A DNA stretch of 64,000 bases from Siphonodentalium dalli (GCA_032622095.1 CP136064.1:44658989-44722988); one strand, 5' to 3'. Shown: positions 35,027 to 46,155, numbered from the stretch's first letter. Notes: generated by a model not told the origin, from the sequence alone. Made by a program: numbers and translations.

Positions 35027-37526
35027 GGTCCGAATCGGCATCTCCAGTTTAGACCTAGTTTAAACTACCAGTTTAAACTGGGTTTTAGTAGTAAAACCAA
35101 GTTTTTCTCCACCGCTGGGACGACATAGATTTGGTCGATTGCGTTACCTGTGGGCCACACTTGTCCAATTGCAAGAATAGGAGGCGTGGTCTGTCTGTTT
35201 ATTATCGCTACTTGTCAATTCATTGTCCGGTCACGCGACCTGTTGTCGCTATATAATCTCCTAATCAGGGGAATAACCCGTGCGCTTTGAGAAATCACGA
35301 CGAATGTACAGTCTGTTGTATAACGGTTAGATATTATCTAATATCATGGACGAACGTGACTTTTGGAACTCAAAAATATCTCTTGAGGGCATGGATGGGG
35401 GCCCGCCACAAATACCCCATAGAAACACCACCACCCCCGGGCGTACCATCCGGACGGGTGAAAATGGGGTATGGACCATTTTTGAGAACGGGAAGGATTT
35501 CGGCGAATTTGACGGCATGAATGGGTGGCTCGCCCATAATACCCGATATAAACATCACCCCTCACCCCGGGATAACAGGGGTATGGACGGTAAGGATTTA
35601 GGCTAATTAATTTGGCAGCAGGAGTGGGTGGCACGATCAAAATACACCATAGAACCACCCCTACCCACCCTCACCGGGGGGAGGGGTCCCACCAGAGGAG
35701 GTGGAAATTGGGTACGCCAAAACACCGAATAGAAACACACCAACCCTCACCCCCGGGCAAGGGTACCTCAAATAACGCATATAAACACCCCACCCCTCAC
35801 ATCCGGGCGGGGTGGGGTGGGTTACCACCCGAGGGGTGAAGATGGGATATGAACCATGTTCGAGAACAATAAGGATTTCGGCCAATTTGACGACAGGGGT
35901 GTGAGGCCCGCTCCAAATATCACATATAGACACCCTACCCTCACCCCTGGAGGGTACTACCCTGCTGGGGTGAAAATGGGGTATGGAGCATTTTATTCAT
36001 TATTCGCAAAAACATGCCTCTGTTGGTCAATATTACGGCATGTGTATGTGGCCCGCCCCAAATACCCCATAGAATGGGGTATGGACCGTTATCGAGAACG
36101 GTAAGGATTTCGGCCAATATGACGTCATTGGTGGGCGGCCCGCCCTCAAATATAGTCATATAAACACCCCCACCCTTACCGCGGGTGGTTCTACCCGAGC
36201 GGGTGAAAATGGGGTCCGGGTGGGGGTGGGGTGTTTCTATGGGAGGCATTTGGGATGTGCCACCCACCGTTCTCGAAAATGGTCCATACCCCATTTCACC
36301 CCCTCGGGGTGGTACCTCCGGGTGAGGGTGTTTCTAGGGGGTAGTTGGAGCGGGCTACCCACACTGCTGACGTCAAAGTGACCTAAATCCTTACCGTTCT
36401 GGAAAATGGTCCATACCCCATTTTCACCTCCTGGGGTGGTTCCCCCAGCGTTCAGGGGTGGGCTGTTTCTATGGGACATTTGAGCGGGCCATCCATCCAT
36501 GCCGCCAATTGGCCGAAATCCTTACCAGTCTCGAAAATGGTCCATATCCCACGTTCACCCCCTCGGTGGTAACCCCCGGATGTGAGGGGTGGAGTGTTTC
36601 TATGGGTTATTTGGGGCGAGCCACCCACCCATACTATCAAATTGGCCGAAATCCTTACAGTTCTCCAAAATAGTCCATACTCCACCCCCTCAGGGTGGCC
36701 GTTACCCTCCCCCGGGTGAAGGCTGTGGTGTCTCTGATGGGTATTTGGGCGGGCCACCAACCCATGCGTCAAATTGACCAAAGAGACCTTTTTGTGAATA
36801 AGGAATCAGTTTCAAAAGTCATGTTCGTGTCTAACGTGTCAATCTGATCAGTCCGATCCCGCTATGCTCTCAGCCGCCAAATCGACATCCGAACGAGCGA
36901 ATTGCAAACAGACATATATAGCAAGAAATCATCCATCACACTGGCACATATTTTGTTAGAATTTATCTCATAAGTACCGACATCACCTCCCCGAATTCCA
37001 CTAAGACTCTTCTGCATCCACATTGAGTGACAAACGCCCGCGCATAAACGCCTCCCCCAATTCAAAATAAACACTCCCATATTCACGAAGAAACAACATC
37101 AATATTGGGCGAAAAATATCGGCCGAATAATTAAACCCAAAAAACTAGGTTTTAGTCAAACCTGGGGTAGGGTGGTTTAACTTTGAATTTTTTTCAAAGT
37201 ATATTTAAAGGTGTATGTTCGAGGCGAGACGTATGGTACGTATAAATCATATATACCTAAGCTTATACTGATGATTATATAGCCAATTCACCACAAACAA
37301 TTAGTAATATTACCATAACTTTATCACGTTAATAAAACCTAGTTTCAACTTAAACTGAGTTTATCACAAAACTTGGTTTAAGTACGCTAAAACCCAGTTT
37401 TACTCCCATAAACCTGGTTTAACTACTGTAAAACCAAGTTTAAACCCTACTTAAACCTAGTTTAAACTGGAGTTAAACCTGGTCTAGAATAAAACCTAGT
37501 CTAAACCAGAGATGCCGATTCGGACC
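35027..37526. mobile_element. TIR element G (2.5 kb), inserted in arm F right
   Basis: Starts GGTCCGAATCGGCATCTC and ends with its exact complement at 37,526. Inside each end are GTTTAAAC/CCTAGTTTAAACTGG-type repeats (35,045-35,100 and 37,325-37,500). The core is an inverted pair of GC-rich tandem arrays. Removing it rejoins arm F: ...CAGGAAACCT plus CCTATGTCCAAC... matches the complement of the uninterrupted left arm at 32,002-32,025. No transposase. 36,791-37,325 inside it has no gene. Confidence 0.82.
35370..36790. repeat. GC-rich ~150-bp tandem array, inverted at ~36,220
   Basis: Units contain AATACCCCATAGAAACACC, CACCCCCGGGCGGG, GAAAATGGGGTATGGACCAT and AACGGTAAGGATTTCGGCCA. To about 36,200 they run in plus orientation; from about 36,220 they run inverted (GTGTTTCTATGGG, ATGGTCCATACCCCATTTTC). 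The many overlapping ORFs on both strands arise from this repeat and its GC bias, not from genes. Confidence 0.88.
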
Positions 37527-37732
37527 CCTATGTCCAACGGTTCTGGAGATATAGTCACGTCGGATGGTAATACTTCGCGCAAAAAGGGCGTGGCCATTTC
37601 ACCCATTTCTCCCTCAATGGGAAATGTGTTACCAACCAAATATTGTTTCTGGACCTTCAATTAGTTGATTCATAAAGAGTTTAGCTCTGGATATACAAGT
37701 GCATACAAAACCACCATGAGCTACTAGAGTAA
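37527..37732 (-). repeat. Inverted-repeat arm F, right outer part
   Basis: Continuation of arm F after element G; complementary to 31,803-32,010. 37,733-37,854 shows no recognisable feature. Confidence 0.85.
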
Positions 37733-38004
37733 ATATGACCGCTGACGTAATTATTGATTTTCGCAATCAATATAACGAGGCGGTCCGCATTAGGGAAGTA
37801 CGTTTAATTATCTCGACGATACAGAGACACTACTGCTAAACCACTGGTCTGGCTGGACCAGGTTTAAACCAGAGATGACTAATGCGTCACTTAGACCTAC
37901 GGTCTCGGGTTTAAACCACGGATTTTGCTGAGTCACGGCGGTTTAAACCTAGAGGTTTACGTAGACCAGGTTTAAACCTGAGATGACGAATCCGGCCATT
38001 AAGT

Positions 38005-38410
38005 CGTGAGTTGGCTTATTCGTGTTATTTTCCAACGTGTTCTCGTGAAACCAAGCACACTACTGACTTATTTCATATTGAAATAGTTCAATATATATAC
38101 GGCAGTTTAATACTCAGAGTAATTAGGCCCATATGGAGCGTATTTCATTTTGTCAAATAATGCAAATATGAGCTTATTTTGCGCAATTCTAAAATAAGTC
38201 CATATTGTGCTCATTTTTGCAAAAACAGCCTGCTCTCGTAAAAAGAAGCACAATACGGGCTTATTTTGATTGTTGCGTTTGGGCCCATATAGAGCGTACA
38301 TATATATTTGTGAAACATATGCTCTATATCCTGTCTATATACGGGCATAAAACGCGGCGTTCAAAATAAGCATGGTATGCTTATTTCAATACGAAGTAAG
38401 CCCATATTGG
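38005..38410 (+). repeat. Direct repeat H, copy 2
   Basis: Same orientation as 27,110-27,520: GTCGTGAGTTGGCTTATTCG, GGCCCATATGGAGCGTATTT, AAAACGCGGCGTTCAAAATA. Together the H copies bracket element E almost exactly. Confidence 0.8.
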
Positions 38411-38465
38411 CACTATTTAATCAACTTTTACATCGATACGACTTTTTCACGCTCTTCTTATTGAA

Positions 38466-38765
38466 CGTATTTTCGGTGCGACCCACCCCATTCAACGGGT
38501 ATAAGCTTAATATAGGCTTATCTCATTAAAAATAAGTCCAATTTCAACCTATGTGAATAGATAGGCGCAATTTGAACCTATTGGCACGAGGATTAGATTT
38601 TTAGATGGAACAAGTGCAGCCAGTTTTCCGATAACCCGCACATTATCTGCATGCTTATAATATAATTGGTCTTAGTTAGATAATCTGCTTAGAATCGCCT
38701 CATTTTGAGTCGATTATAAACTGAAAATGAGAGCGTTTTGGTCACATTATCGACTCATAATGATT
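38466..38765 (+). repeat. Inverted-repeat arm I, left
   Basis: Complement of 39,417-39,718: GTGCGACCCACCCC, GGTATAAGCTTAATATAGGC, CACGAGGATTAGA, TAGATGGAACAAGTGCAGCC and AGAATCGCCTCATTTTGAGT. The loop (38,766-39,416) contains inverted fragments of H and of the 27.5-28.1 kb repeat. Confidence 0.85.
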
Positions 38766-39416
38766 CGGTCAATCGAATCGATGAAAACAAGTATATTAAA
38801 TAATATCAGTATGGGCTTATTTTCGATATGAAATAAGCACATACCGTTCTTATTTTGAACGCCGTGTTTTACGCACATAGCGTATTTTTGCTCTCAAATA
38901 CGCTCTAAATGGTCATAAAACACATAAAAATAAGCCCGTATTGTGCTTTTTTTTCGCGAGAACATGATGGAAAATGTTGAGAAAATAAGCATGGCTTATA
39001 TTTAATTGGGCGAAATAAGCTGATATTGCCATTATTTCCAAAACAACAGCAGCCGCAATGCTCTCCTTGTGGATTCTTCTTGTGCCGCCAATAGTTCATC
39101 TAAAATTACCAAACTATAGTCATATATGCACATCCTCTGTTGGCATAACCCCACTGCAACCACGGTGCTATCATTGTGGATTCTTCTTGTGCAGTCACTA
39201 GTCCATCTAATAATTACAAAATTTTGCAACATATCCTCGTGCAAATACGCACATAATCAACCTATTATGTGCAAATAGATTCATGTTGGACTATGTTATT
39301 CTGAAATAAGCAGATAATTCCGGGCGACAATGAAAGCACATTTTAAACAAAGTACACACGATAAGTCGTGTGTTGGTTTATTTGTCTCATTGTCCTCACA
39401 TAAGGAACCTGTAATG

Positions 39417-39718
39417 AATCCATGAGTCGATAATGTGACTAAAACACTCTCATTTTCATTTTATAATTGACTCAAAATGAGGCGATTCTAAGTAGATTAA
39501 CTAACTAGGACCAATTATATTATAAGCTGATAATGTGCCGGTTTTCGAGAGAACAGGCTGCACTTGTTCCATCTAAAAGTCCAATCCTCGTGTCAATAGG
39601 TTCACATTTGGCCTAACTATTCAAATAGATTAATTGATATTGGACTTATTTTTTATGAAATAAGCCTATATTAAGCTTATACCTATTGAAAGGGGCGGGT
39701 CGCACTGAAAATACATTA
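39417..39718 (-). repeat. Inverted-repeat arm I, right
   Basis: Complement of 38,466-38,765. It abuts the inner end of arm B right with no spacer. Confidence 0.85.
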
Positions 39719-40435
39719 TTTATGACCATGGATATTCTATGTATCTGTGCAGGAGATGCCCCTTTAATCAAATACACAAGAGTTACCTTCATGGGACAGG
39801 GATGCTGATGATATGAAAATAGGTTTTTATTCAATTTTCGAGTCTATATAGGACAACCATATGCGGGAAGCAGTCCACCAATAAAACATAATTCCCTTCT
39901 TATGACCATGGAAATCATATATATCTGTGCAGGAGATGTCTCTTTACTAAAATTTACTAGAACTCCGGAGTGGAGACGCACATTCGTGGGGCAGGGATGC
40001 TGATAACATGAAAATAGGGGGGGGGTAACTAAATTTTAAGTCAACAAGTAAACCATATGAGGGAAGCAAGCCCACAGGGTCCCCTAATTCCCTTGTTATT
40101 ACCGTGGATATGTATATATCTGTGCAGGAGATGTCCCGTTAATCAAATATACTAGATATCCGGGATGGAGACACACATTCATGGGACATGGATGCTGATG
40201 ACATGAAAATAGGTGTTTTTGGACCAATTTCAAGTAAATAAGTACTGGTACATCAATTATGAGTGAAGCAAACCCCTGGCGATACCCAATTTTTATGACA
40301 CAAGCGCCATTAGTCGCACATTTCGTAGCTTATGGCGCACTTTTTGTCACTTTCGGCGCGTTACTAATGGCGAACTTTTTATCGCTTTCGGCACGCGCCG
40401 AAAGCGCCATTATGAAGTGGCCCTAATAGTATTCC
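39719..40435 (-). repeat. Inverted-repeat arm B, right
   Basis: Complement of 21,046-21,840. It holds about four units with GAGGGAAGCAAGCCC, ATCTGTGCAGGAGATG and GGGATGCTGAT. The outer end runs GCGCCATTATGAAGTGGCCC then TAATAGTATTCC. A G-run lies at about 40,017-40,026. Confidence 0.85.
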
Positions 40436-41384
40436 GTAATATCAACTTGAGTGCAGCAAACAAAGTCGATACATACATGTTTAGTTATTGAACACAGTGG
40501 CGATAATATTTTGGGAGAGCGATTCACGGTGACCCACTCAACCCAGAAACTTTCTTTGCAATCTTTACATATTGTATTCCGACATTGACATTATTTTATA
40601 ATTGACCACTGTGGATATTTAATTGACCTGAACTCTTCTTGCGTTAAATCGCATCATATATACTGATAGAACGTATTAGATGAATATAAAACATGACGAT
40701 AATGAGGACTGACGATGGATAACAGAGAGACTATCTACCAATCTACTTCTTCCTTCTGTCTTATTCTTCTACTTTTTCTTCTTTTCTTCTTCTTCTTTTT
40801 CTGCTTCTTCTTCTCCATTTTCTGTCTTCTTTAATGTATATGTATATATTTCACACTAAGCACTTTGTAAATATTGCACATCTCGCCAGTTACATGTGAA
40901 TTCATGTCTTAGAGATTAAAGCGTAGCATAGCATATGGCTGAGACATCAATAGCAGATATCGCGGTCAGTGGCATCTGAATGAGACCACATACCGATTCA
41001 CACATGCATCTTGCACATTTAACGTGATGTGAAACACTACGGTAGGGTGGTCTCATAGAAATTGAGAATAATCTTTTTCAAAGTAGTTATTTGTTACGAA
41101 TATTAATCCAAATTGACCATATACGCCGTCATTCTTATATATTAATTAAGTGCGATGACTCTCGGTGGCGAAATCAATTGTGTTAGATTTTCGCCGACAG
41201 TTGCGTCCCGACTCGAGATGTAAATATTTACAATTGGGCGTAGTTCAGACGATGTTTTCTATGGAGTGGTATGGTCGATTTCTTTGAAATTTTCGGCGAT
41301 GTTTGTACAATGCTACATTGCCCAGGTTGGCATAGCGCCTGAGTACTAACTTATCAATTTCACGCACCCGAATAAGTCCATAAT
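40436..41384. other. No gene; polypyrimidine microsatellite
   Basis: 40,737-40,832 is almost pure C/T on the top strand ((CTT)n with interruptions). The rest is AT-rich without a credible ORF. Confidence 0.7.
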
Positions 41385-42150
41385 ATGTCTTTAAAACCTA
41401 CATGTCTTATGAAAACCTAAACTTGTATTCACTGTGTCACGGCGTGTATATACATGTTTTTTTGGTAATCGAGGTCAAATATGTATTTCATTCATTTTGA
41501 TAAATAGCGCCGAACCCCACCGGGCAAGTGACAAAGACAGAGATACCTTTTTCCTAGTTCTATAAACCGCGCCGTTAAATTCCTGGTAAATATATTACCG
41601 CTATTATTCCTATAGGTGGCTATTCTTTTATATAGTGGACATGTAGACAGAAAAATATTCGAACATATTGAGATAGAAGATAAAACCAGCTGTGCCACAA
41701 TATTGTATCGTTTCAATTACATGCCTAAAATTGTATGTTAATATATTTCAATAAAGTAAAATGTAAATAAAATTGCATATTTTAATTGAGGCCCGTATCA
41801 GTCGGGTCCGTATCAGTCGGGTCCATATTAGCCTAGGTCCGTATAAGCCATGGTCCGTCACACCCGGTGGTCTGTAAAAACCAGGGTCAATGTGCATGGG
41901 TCAGGGTTCGTAGGAGCCGCATACTGACCCATGCCTGGCCGGATCGGTCGCATTTAATCAGGTATGGCTACATTTTCTCTGATAACAAAATAATGTGTAT
42001 AATTAACTTGCAGGGTGAATTTAAAACTGTAATCGACATTAAGTGGGCTTGTGAACATAATATATATCTTCTGATGAACATGCATATGAATGCATTTTCC
42101 AATATGAACAGTGATACTACAATAATGTTATGTATTCTCTATGATAAGAA
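41385..42150 (-). repeat. Outermost inverted-repeat arm A, right
   Basis: Complement of 13,888-14,620: CACTGTGTCACGGCGTGTAT, AAACCGCGCCGTTAAAT, AGATAAAACCAGCTGTG, the ATCAGTCGGGTCCGT motif series and ATGCATATGAATGCATTTTC. It ends in the minisatellite at 42,109. Confidence 0.8.
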
Positions 42151-42372
42151 GTTAAACAACTACAATAGTGTTATGTATTCTCTATGACAAGAAGTTAAAC
42201 AACTACAATAGTGTTATGTATTCTCTATGACAAGAAGTTAAACAACTACAATAGTGTATGTATTCTCTATGACAAGAAGTTAAACAACTACAATAGTGTT
42301 ATGTATTCTCTATGACAAGAAGTTAAACAACTACAATAGTGTTATGTATTCTCTATGACAAGAAGTTAAACA
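42109..42372 (+). repeat. 43-bp minisatellite, about six copies
   Basis: Unit: CAACTACAATAGTGTTATGT then ATTCTCTATGACAAGAAGTT then AAA. Internal copies are virtually identical (one lacks a T), and the first copy, shared with arm A left, is the most diverged. The left arm has only one such unit, so the array expanded after the arms separated. Confidence 0.92.
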
Positions 42373-43315
42373 ATTAATCAAGCATTTTTGTACACATTTA
42401 GCTACCTGCCAATACTATGCTGTTATAACTCCGCTTTCTGACTGAATTGCAAGTAGACATGAACCACATAACGTTCATTATATATTAGTCTACCTCCATA
42501 ACTGTAATGTTACATCTCCGTACAATGAATTACATAACGACATTCGCGGCTGAATACATATCAATGCTATATTGTTATATCTCCAGTGGTCCATAAGCAC
42601 ACAATTATACACATAAGCGGTATTTTACAAACAAACGGGGATTAGTTGGCGCACGCAATATTATATAAAATGATCTCTAAAAACCATTATGTACATCTAA
42701 TTATATTTCCTTTTAAGATTTTATCGTGTTTTCCAAACCATGAAAACTTCTTCTGAAATCGGTAACGCGACGTCAAAACTCAAGGTCATTGGCTCGTGGG
42801 GATATATCATTATAATACAGGAGTTAGTTCACTCTCACGCTAATTTTGGGCGTAATTTAGTAATGCATCATTATTTCATATATAGATGGAGTCATGACGA
42901 AATTGCACCCAGCGTGAATCACTCGCTCTCCCGATTTCAACGATATCAATAACTCATTTTATTTTTCAAAAGTGGTGGTGTTAGCACATTGTGATTCTCA
43001 AGCGTCGTTTTGACGACAGTGATCTGGAAATGTTGTTCGATCTCAGGAATAACCATGGCAAGTGTTATCCTTTAGTTCGTAGAGGATGTCAACGAATTTT
43101 ATGGAGAAAAATAATGTCCATAGGAAATAAAACAATGTCTATTTTCGTCAGTTGTTTCGATTTTCGGCCCAAATTATGTGATATGTCTAACAATATCGTT
43201 ATATAAATAGCTATATTCGTTATTGATATTCAAATTGGTCTAAAATAGTGGCAATTAAAGGCACGGGCGGCGTTCGTTGCAGAAATATTCATATTTGTTC
43301 ACACATAATCAGCGC
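42373..43315. other. No gene seen
   Basis: AT-rich sequence. Short ORFs near 42,740 and 42,991 show no family resemblance, no signal peptide and no partner exons that I can support. Confidence 0.5.
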
Positions 43316-43390
43316 GTAGGATAGGATAGGATATTTTATTTCCAATACACATACATATTACATAACTAGAATGCACTCAGAGAGATGCCA
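43316..43390 (-). mobile_element. 3'-end relic of a CR1-group LINE with (TATCC)n tail
   Basis: TAGGATAGGATAGGATATTT followed by TATTTCCAATACACATAC closely resembles the 3' end of the LINE at 59,013 (GATAGGATAGGATAGGATAA, ATTTATTTACAATATACAT). Only the extreme 3' end is recognisable, so this is a severely 5'-truncated copy on the same strand. Confidence 0.65.
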
Positions 43391-44751
43391 ACGTGCGCAA
43401 AAATGTAATAAACAATAATTAAAAAAATAATTTCACTGTATTTTACTAATTTATTTAATTTAATTTAATGTTAGCAAAAAAAGACAATTACCATTTCTCA
43501 TTTCATCACAGATAAAAGGCAGATTACTATATTAATCATTTAAGTAATTAAAACCAATTCCATGTTGCCGAAAGGATGAGACTTTAATATCGATTACATT
43601 TTTTTCAGCGGCATATTTTCATTTTCATTTTCCGATAGTCAAAGTTGACCAAAGGAGCAATTATAAGAAATAATTAATACCATTTGTGTAAATATTGATA
43701 GCAGCCAATATGCAACAATAAATATCAATAATTAATCAATAACGATCATTTTATGTAATAATAAACTCTTCAAACGGTGTTTGTGTCAACAAATGCGTTT
43801 TGTTTTGTGTTACGTCATTCGTCGTATTTGACCCGGAACTCGGCTGAAGGTTAGGCTATTCAGCCTATTGCGTCGAATTACGAAATCGCGTTTTGAATGT
43901 CTCTTTTCCCGCACGATAAAAAGAGGTCTTCGCACGAACCAAAAATGATAAAACTTCCCAATTATAGGTAAAAATACCCAAATGAAGGAGTCTATGTAGG
44001 TCCCGAAGGAGTCTATAGACTCTTTGATGTTGAGTTCTGATGGAGAAAATGTAGGTCGATCTATTTTTGTCATAACTCTGACGTAGTTTTGACCTGGGAG
44101 AAAAAATCGAAATCGAGGCTCACTACGAGCATGCCAGTTTTAAATATAGAAACAGGGAATCCCGACAAATGGCGATATCGGCGACAAACAAATAATCGAA
44201 AACAACACATAAAATAAACATAGCAAAAAGGCGGAACAGTAAAAATGTCAGAAGGCCACGAGGTTTTACATCGTTTTTGGTGACGTCATGGAGTGAAACG
44301 GAGTAGGGTGACACCAACGTACGAATCTGTCTGATCGCCATACTGTTGCGCGAGCGCACGTAATGATGAAAATTATGGATATTTCTGTCGTATATTGTGG
44401 GGGATGGCATAATCTGGCAAGACTGTCTTCCTGCCATCCCCGCGTAAATAGTATATTGTCGTCAAGACGCACGATGGTGTACGTAAACAAGAGCCTGCTG
44501 GTGTTACAGAAGTTTTGCGTCTGTTTACATAGCACAGCGCAATTATATTGGTCAATCACACACAAATGATATAAACGCTCTTTATTATTTCCATATCAGG
44601 AAAACAGTAACAAATAACGCTCTTTATGTTTACCATATCCGGATCTAAACAAACGCCAGGTTCTGTAACGGTTTTTTTTGTTGCTTGCTTTTGTTTACAT
44701 AACAAAGGAAAACATTTGACAATAACATACTGTTTATAGTACAGGCATTAT
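43391..44751. other. No confident gene
   Basis: Two minus-strand ORFs (43,810-44,073 and 44,123-44,437) have no recognised domain. A 10-bp stem GGGGATGGCA/TGCCATCCCC flanks a 22-base loop at about 44,400-44,441. Two AACGCTCTTTAT motifs at about 44,573 and 44,616 belong to the motif family around the downstream gene. Confidence 0.5.
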
Positions 44752-44877
44752 AAGGTTTGACCCGGAAAAAATTGCAATAGAATTTTTCTCTTTTATTTTG
44801 AGTTATATAGGTGTAGCTATATAACATATCAAAAATCTACCAACATCTGAGCACGGGAACATTATTTTTTTTACGTT
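44752..44877 (+). repeat. Inverted repeat flanking the nuclease gene, left copy
   Basis: Complement of 51,705-51,830. Shared: TTGACCCGGAAAAAATTGCA, GAATTTTTCTCTTTTATTTT, CATATCAAAAATCTACCAAC and GAGCACGGGAACATTATTTT. A few indels in the middle. Together with its partner it encloses the complete gene at 45,492-50,447. Confidence 0.87.
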
Positions 44878-45470
44878 TAAAGAGCGTTTAGTGACAAAAA
44901 TTAATAAAAAAGTTAAATACTGACACTGAACACACCATTCATCAAATTTTGACTAAATTTTGGCATTATATCGATAACAAACAGCCACTACCTGTTGTAT
45001 ACTGATGTACATGGTATCTGGGGTATATATTTTACTATTATTTGGGCTTAGAGAGCGTTTAATGATAAGAAAATGCCTTAGTATATATCTTATGTGAATA
45101 TGTGTAGTTTTGGGACGCATAATCGGGCATATTTTCATAGCATAATGTCATCAAGGGACTTTGACATGTTTTATTCTTATTCCCATGGTGTCTAAGGTGT
45201 ATTTCATTACATCAGTTGTAAATAAAGAGCGTTTAACTGATAACAAAATAGCTTAATATATGTTATATGCAAATATTTAAATTCTTAGCTTCTATATAAT
45301 TGGACATAATTGTTCCATAAATTTTGACCAAAACATGACTACTGATATTGGCAATGTTGTCTAGGTTGTAATTTGTTATATAGTTCACTAACATAGAGTG
45401 TTTAATGATAACTAAGTTTATACATGATACATGTATGGTGTATGTGTTGAGTGAACAATTTATAGCTATA
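44878..45470 (-). repeat. ~172-bp tandem repeat with AAACGCTCTTTA motif, four units
   Basis: TAAAGAGCGTTTA or a close variant occurs at about 44,878, 45,051, 45,223 and 45,394 with an even spacing of ~172 bp. The rest of each unit is AT-rich and more diverged. Position just 3' of the gene and inside the inverted repeat suggests subterminal repeats of a mobile element. Confidence 0.75.
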
Positions 45471-45491
45471 CATATTATGTGCCATGCCAGG

Positions 45492-46155
45492 TTAACAATG
45501 TCCACTCTCTTCGGATATAACTTGTATTGCATTTGTACAGGTTGTTCCTGAACATTCTGTACAGACAGATGTACACTTGAGTCCATATTTCCTGCATGAA
45601 CATCGCTTTGTGGAACAGTTCTCCTTGCAAGAACATTTAATTACTTTCAGCAAACACTTTGGAGCTGGGTCGGTTGTCATTGATGTGGGGTGCATACGAT
45701 CATCTTGAAGTTCCCAACCCCATTCTAAAGGGTTGATATCGCGACCAAGCCATTGCTGGATTTGACAGTAGACTCGGTAGCTGTGTTGTTTTGCAGCATC
45801 TGACGTTGGTGGTAGAACCTGGGGGTGCACATATGTCATACTGGATGACACTTTCTTGGAAAACAATGTTTTTCTTAATGTATCGAGTGAGATGACCTGC
45901 TTGCCACCATACGCGCACAGAAAGCTCTTCTCACCGGCATCTGACACGTTCTTATGAGTTTGGTCGTGTTCCGCGAACACTTGGCCAAACTTGTTGAGTT
46001 CTGGCAATTTGTTCTTCTGCAATGCCGTCTTCTTGCCAATGCCGTATATTCGCGACGTGGAGTCACACCCGAAAAACGCATGCAGAAATAACATGTTACT
46101 GCAGGTAGCGGGACCCAGTGCTGATGCGATTCTGTTTATGTTGTATATCCCTGCC
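45492..46155 (-). CDS. Nuclease gene, C-terminal part: H2TH-like motif and CXC domain
   Basis: Continuation, in another frame, of the large exon upstream. In the corrected frame it starts YNINRIASALGP, then LFLHAFFGCDSTSRIYGIGK. The GCDSTSRIYGIGKKTAL stretch matches the GxD..xxxGIG.kxA helix-two-turn-helix of FEN1/XPG nucleases, which binds DNA downstream of the active site. It ends in a Cys cluster (about 45,520-45,625) with spacing C-x-C-x4-C-x4-C-x-C-x6-C-x3-C-x2-C-x5-C, the CXC/tesmin-TSO1 type that binds DNA with zinc. Stop at 45,492. Oddity: a one-base frame change near 46,150 (GGCAGGGATA on the minus strand) separates it from the catalytic acids. This could be a real lesion or a base-call error. 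Confidence 0.83.

Larger units (their letters stand above)
28262..37998. mobile_element. Candidate TIR element E (9.7 kb, composite)
   Basis: The left end TGGCCGGATTCGTCATCTCC (28,262) and right end ...GAGATGACGAATCCGGCCA (ending 37,998) are inverse copies, each followed inward by GGTTTAAACC repeats. The body contains repeats P, F and G, so it may be a composite rather than one transposed unit. A copy of the TIR-like phrase ATTCGTCATCTCAAGTTTAG at about 31,630 could instead mark an internal left end. No TSD was recognised and no transposase. Confidence 0.5.

Noticed and set aside
35287-36781. Many overlapping ORFs of 60-117 codons on both strands
   Set aside because: They follow the GC-rich ~150-bp tandem unit and its inverted copy; the peptides are Pro/Gly/Thr-rich repeats of one another without domain features.
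13888-42150. The 28-kb unit as a Polinton/Maverick or integrated virus
   Set aside because: No polymerase B, integrase, ATPase, protease or capsid-like ORF lies between the arms; the interior is repeats.
42109-42372. Regular repeat array as a CRISPR
   Set aside because: The 43-bp units are directly adjacent with no spacers, and the context is eukaryotic.
43810-44437. Two minus-strand ORFs of 87 and 104 codons
   Set aside because: No recognisable domain, no partner exons; length is not exceptional for this AT content.
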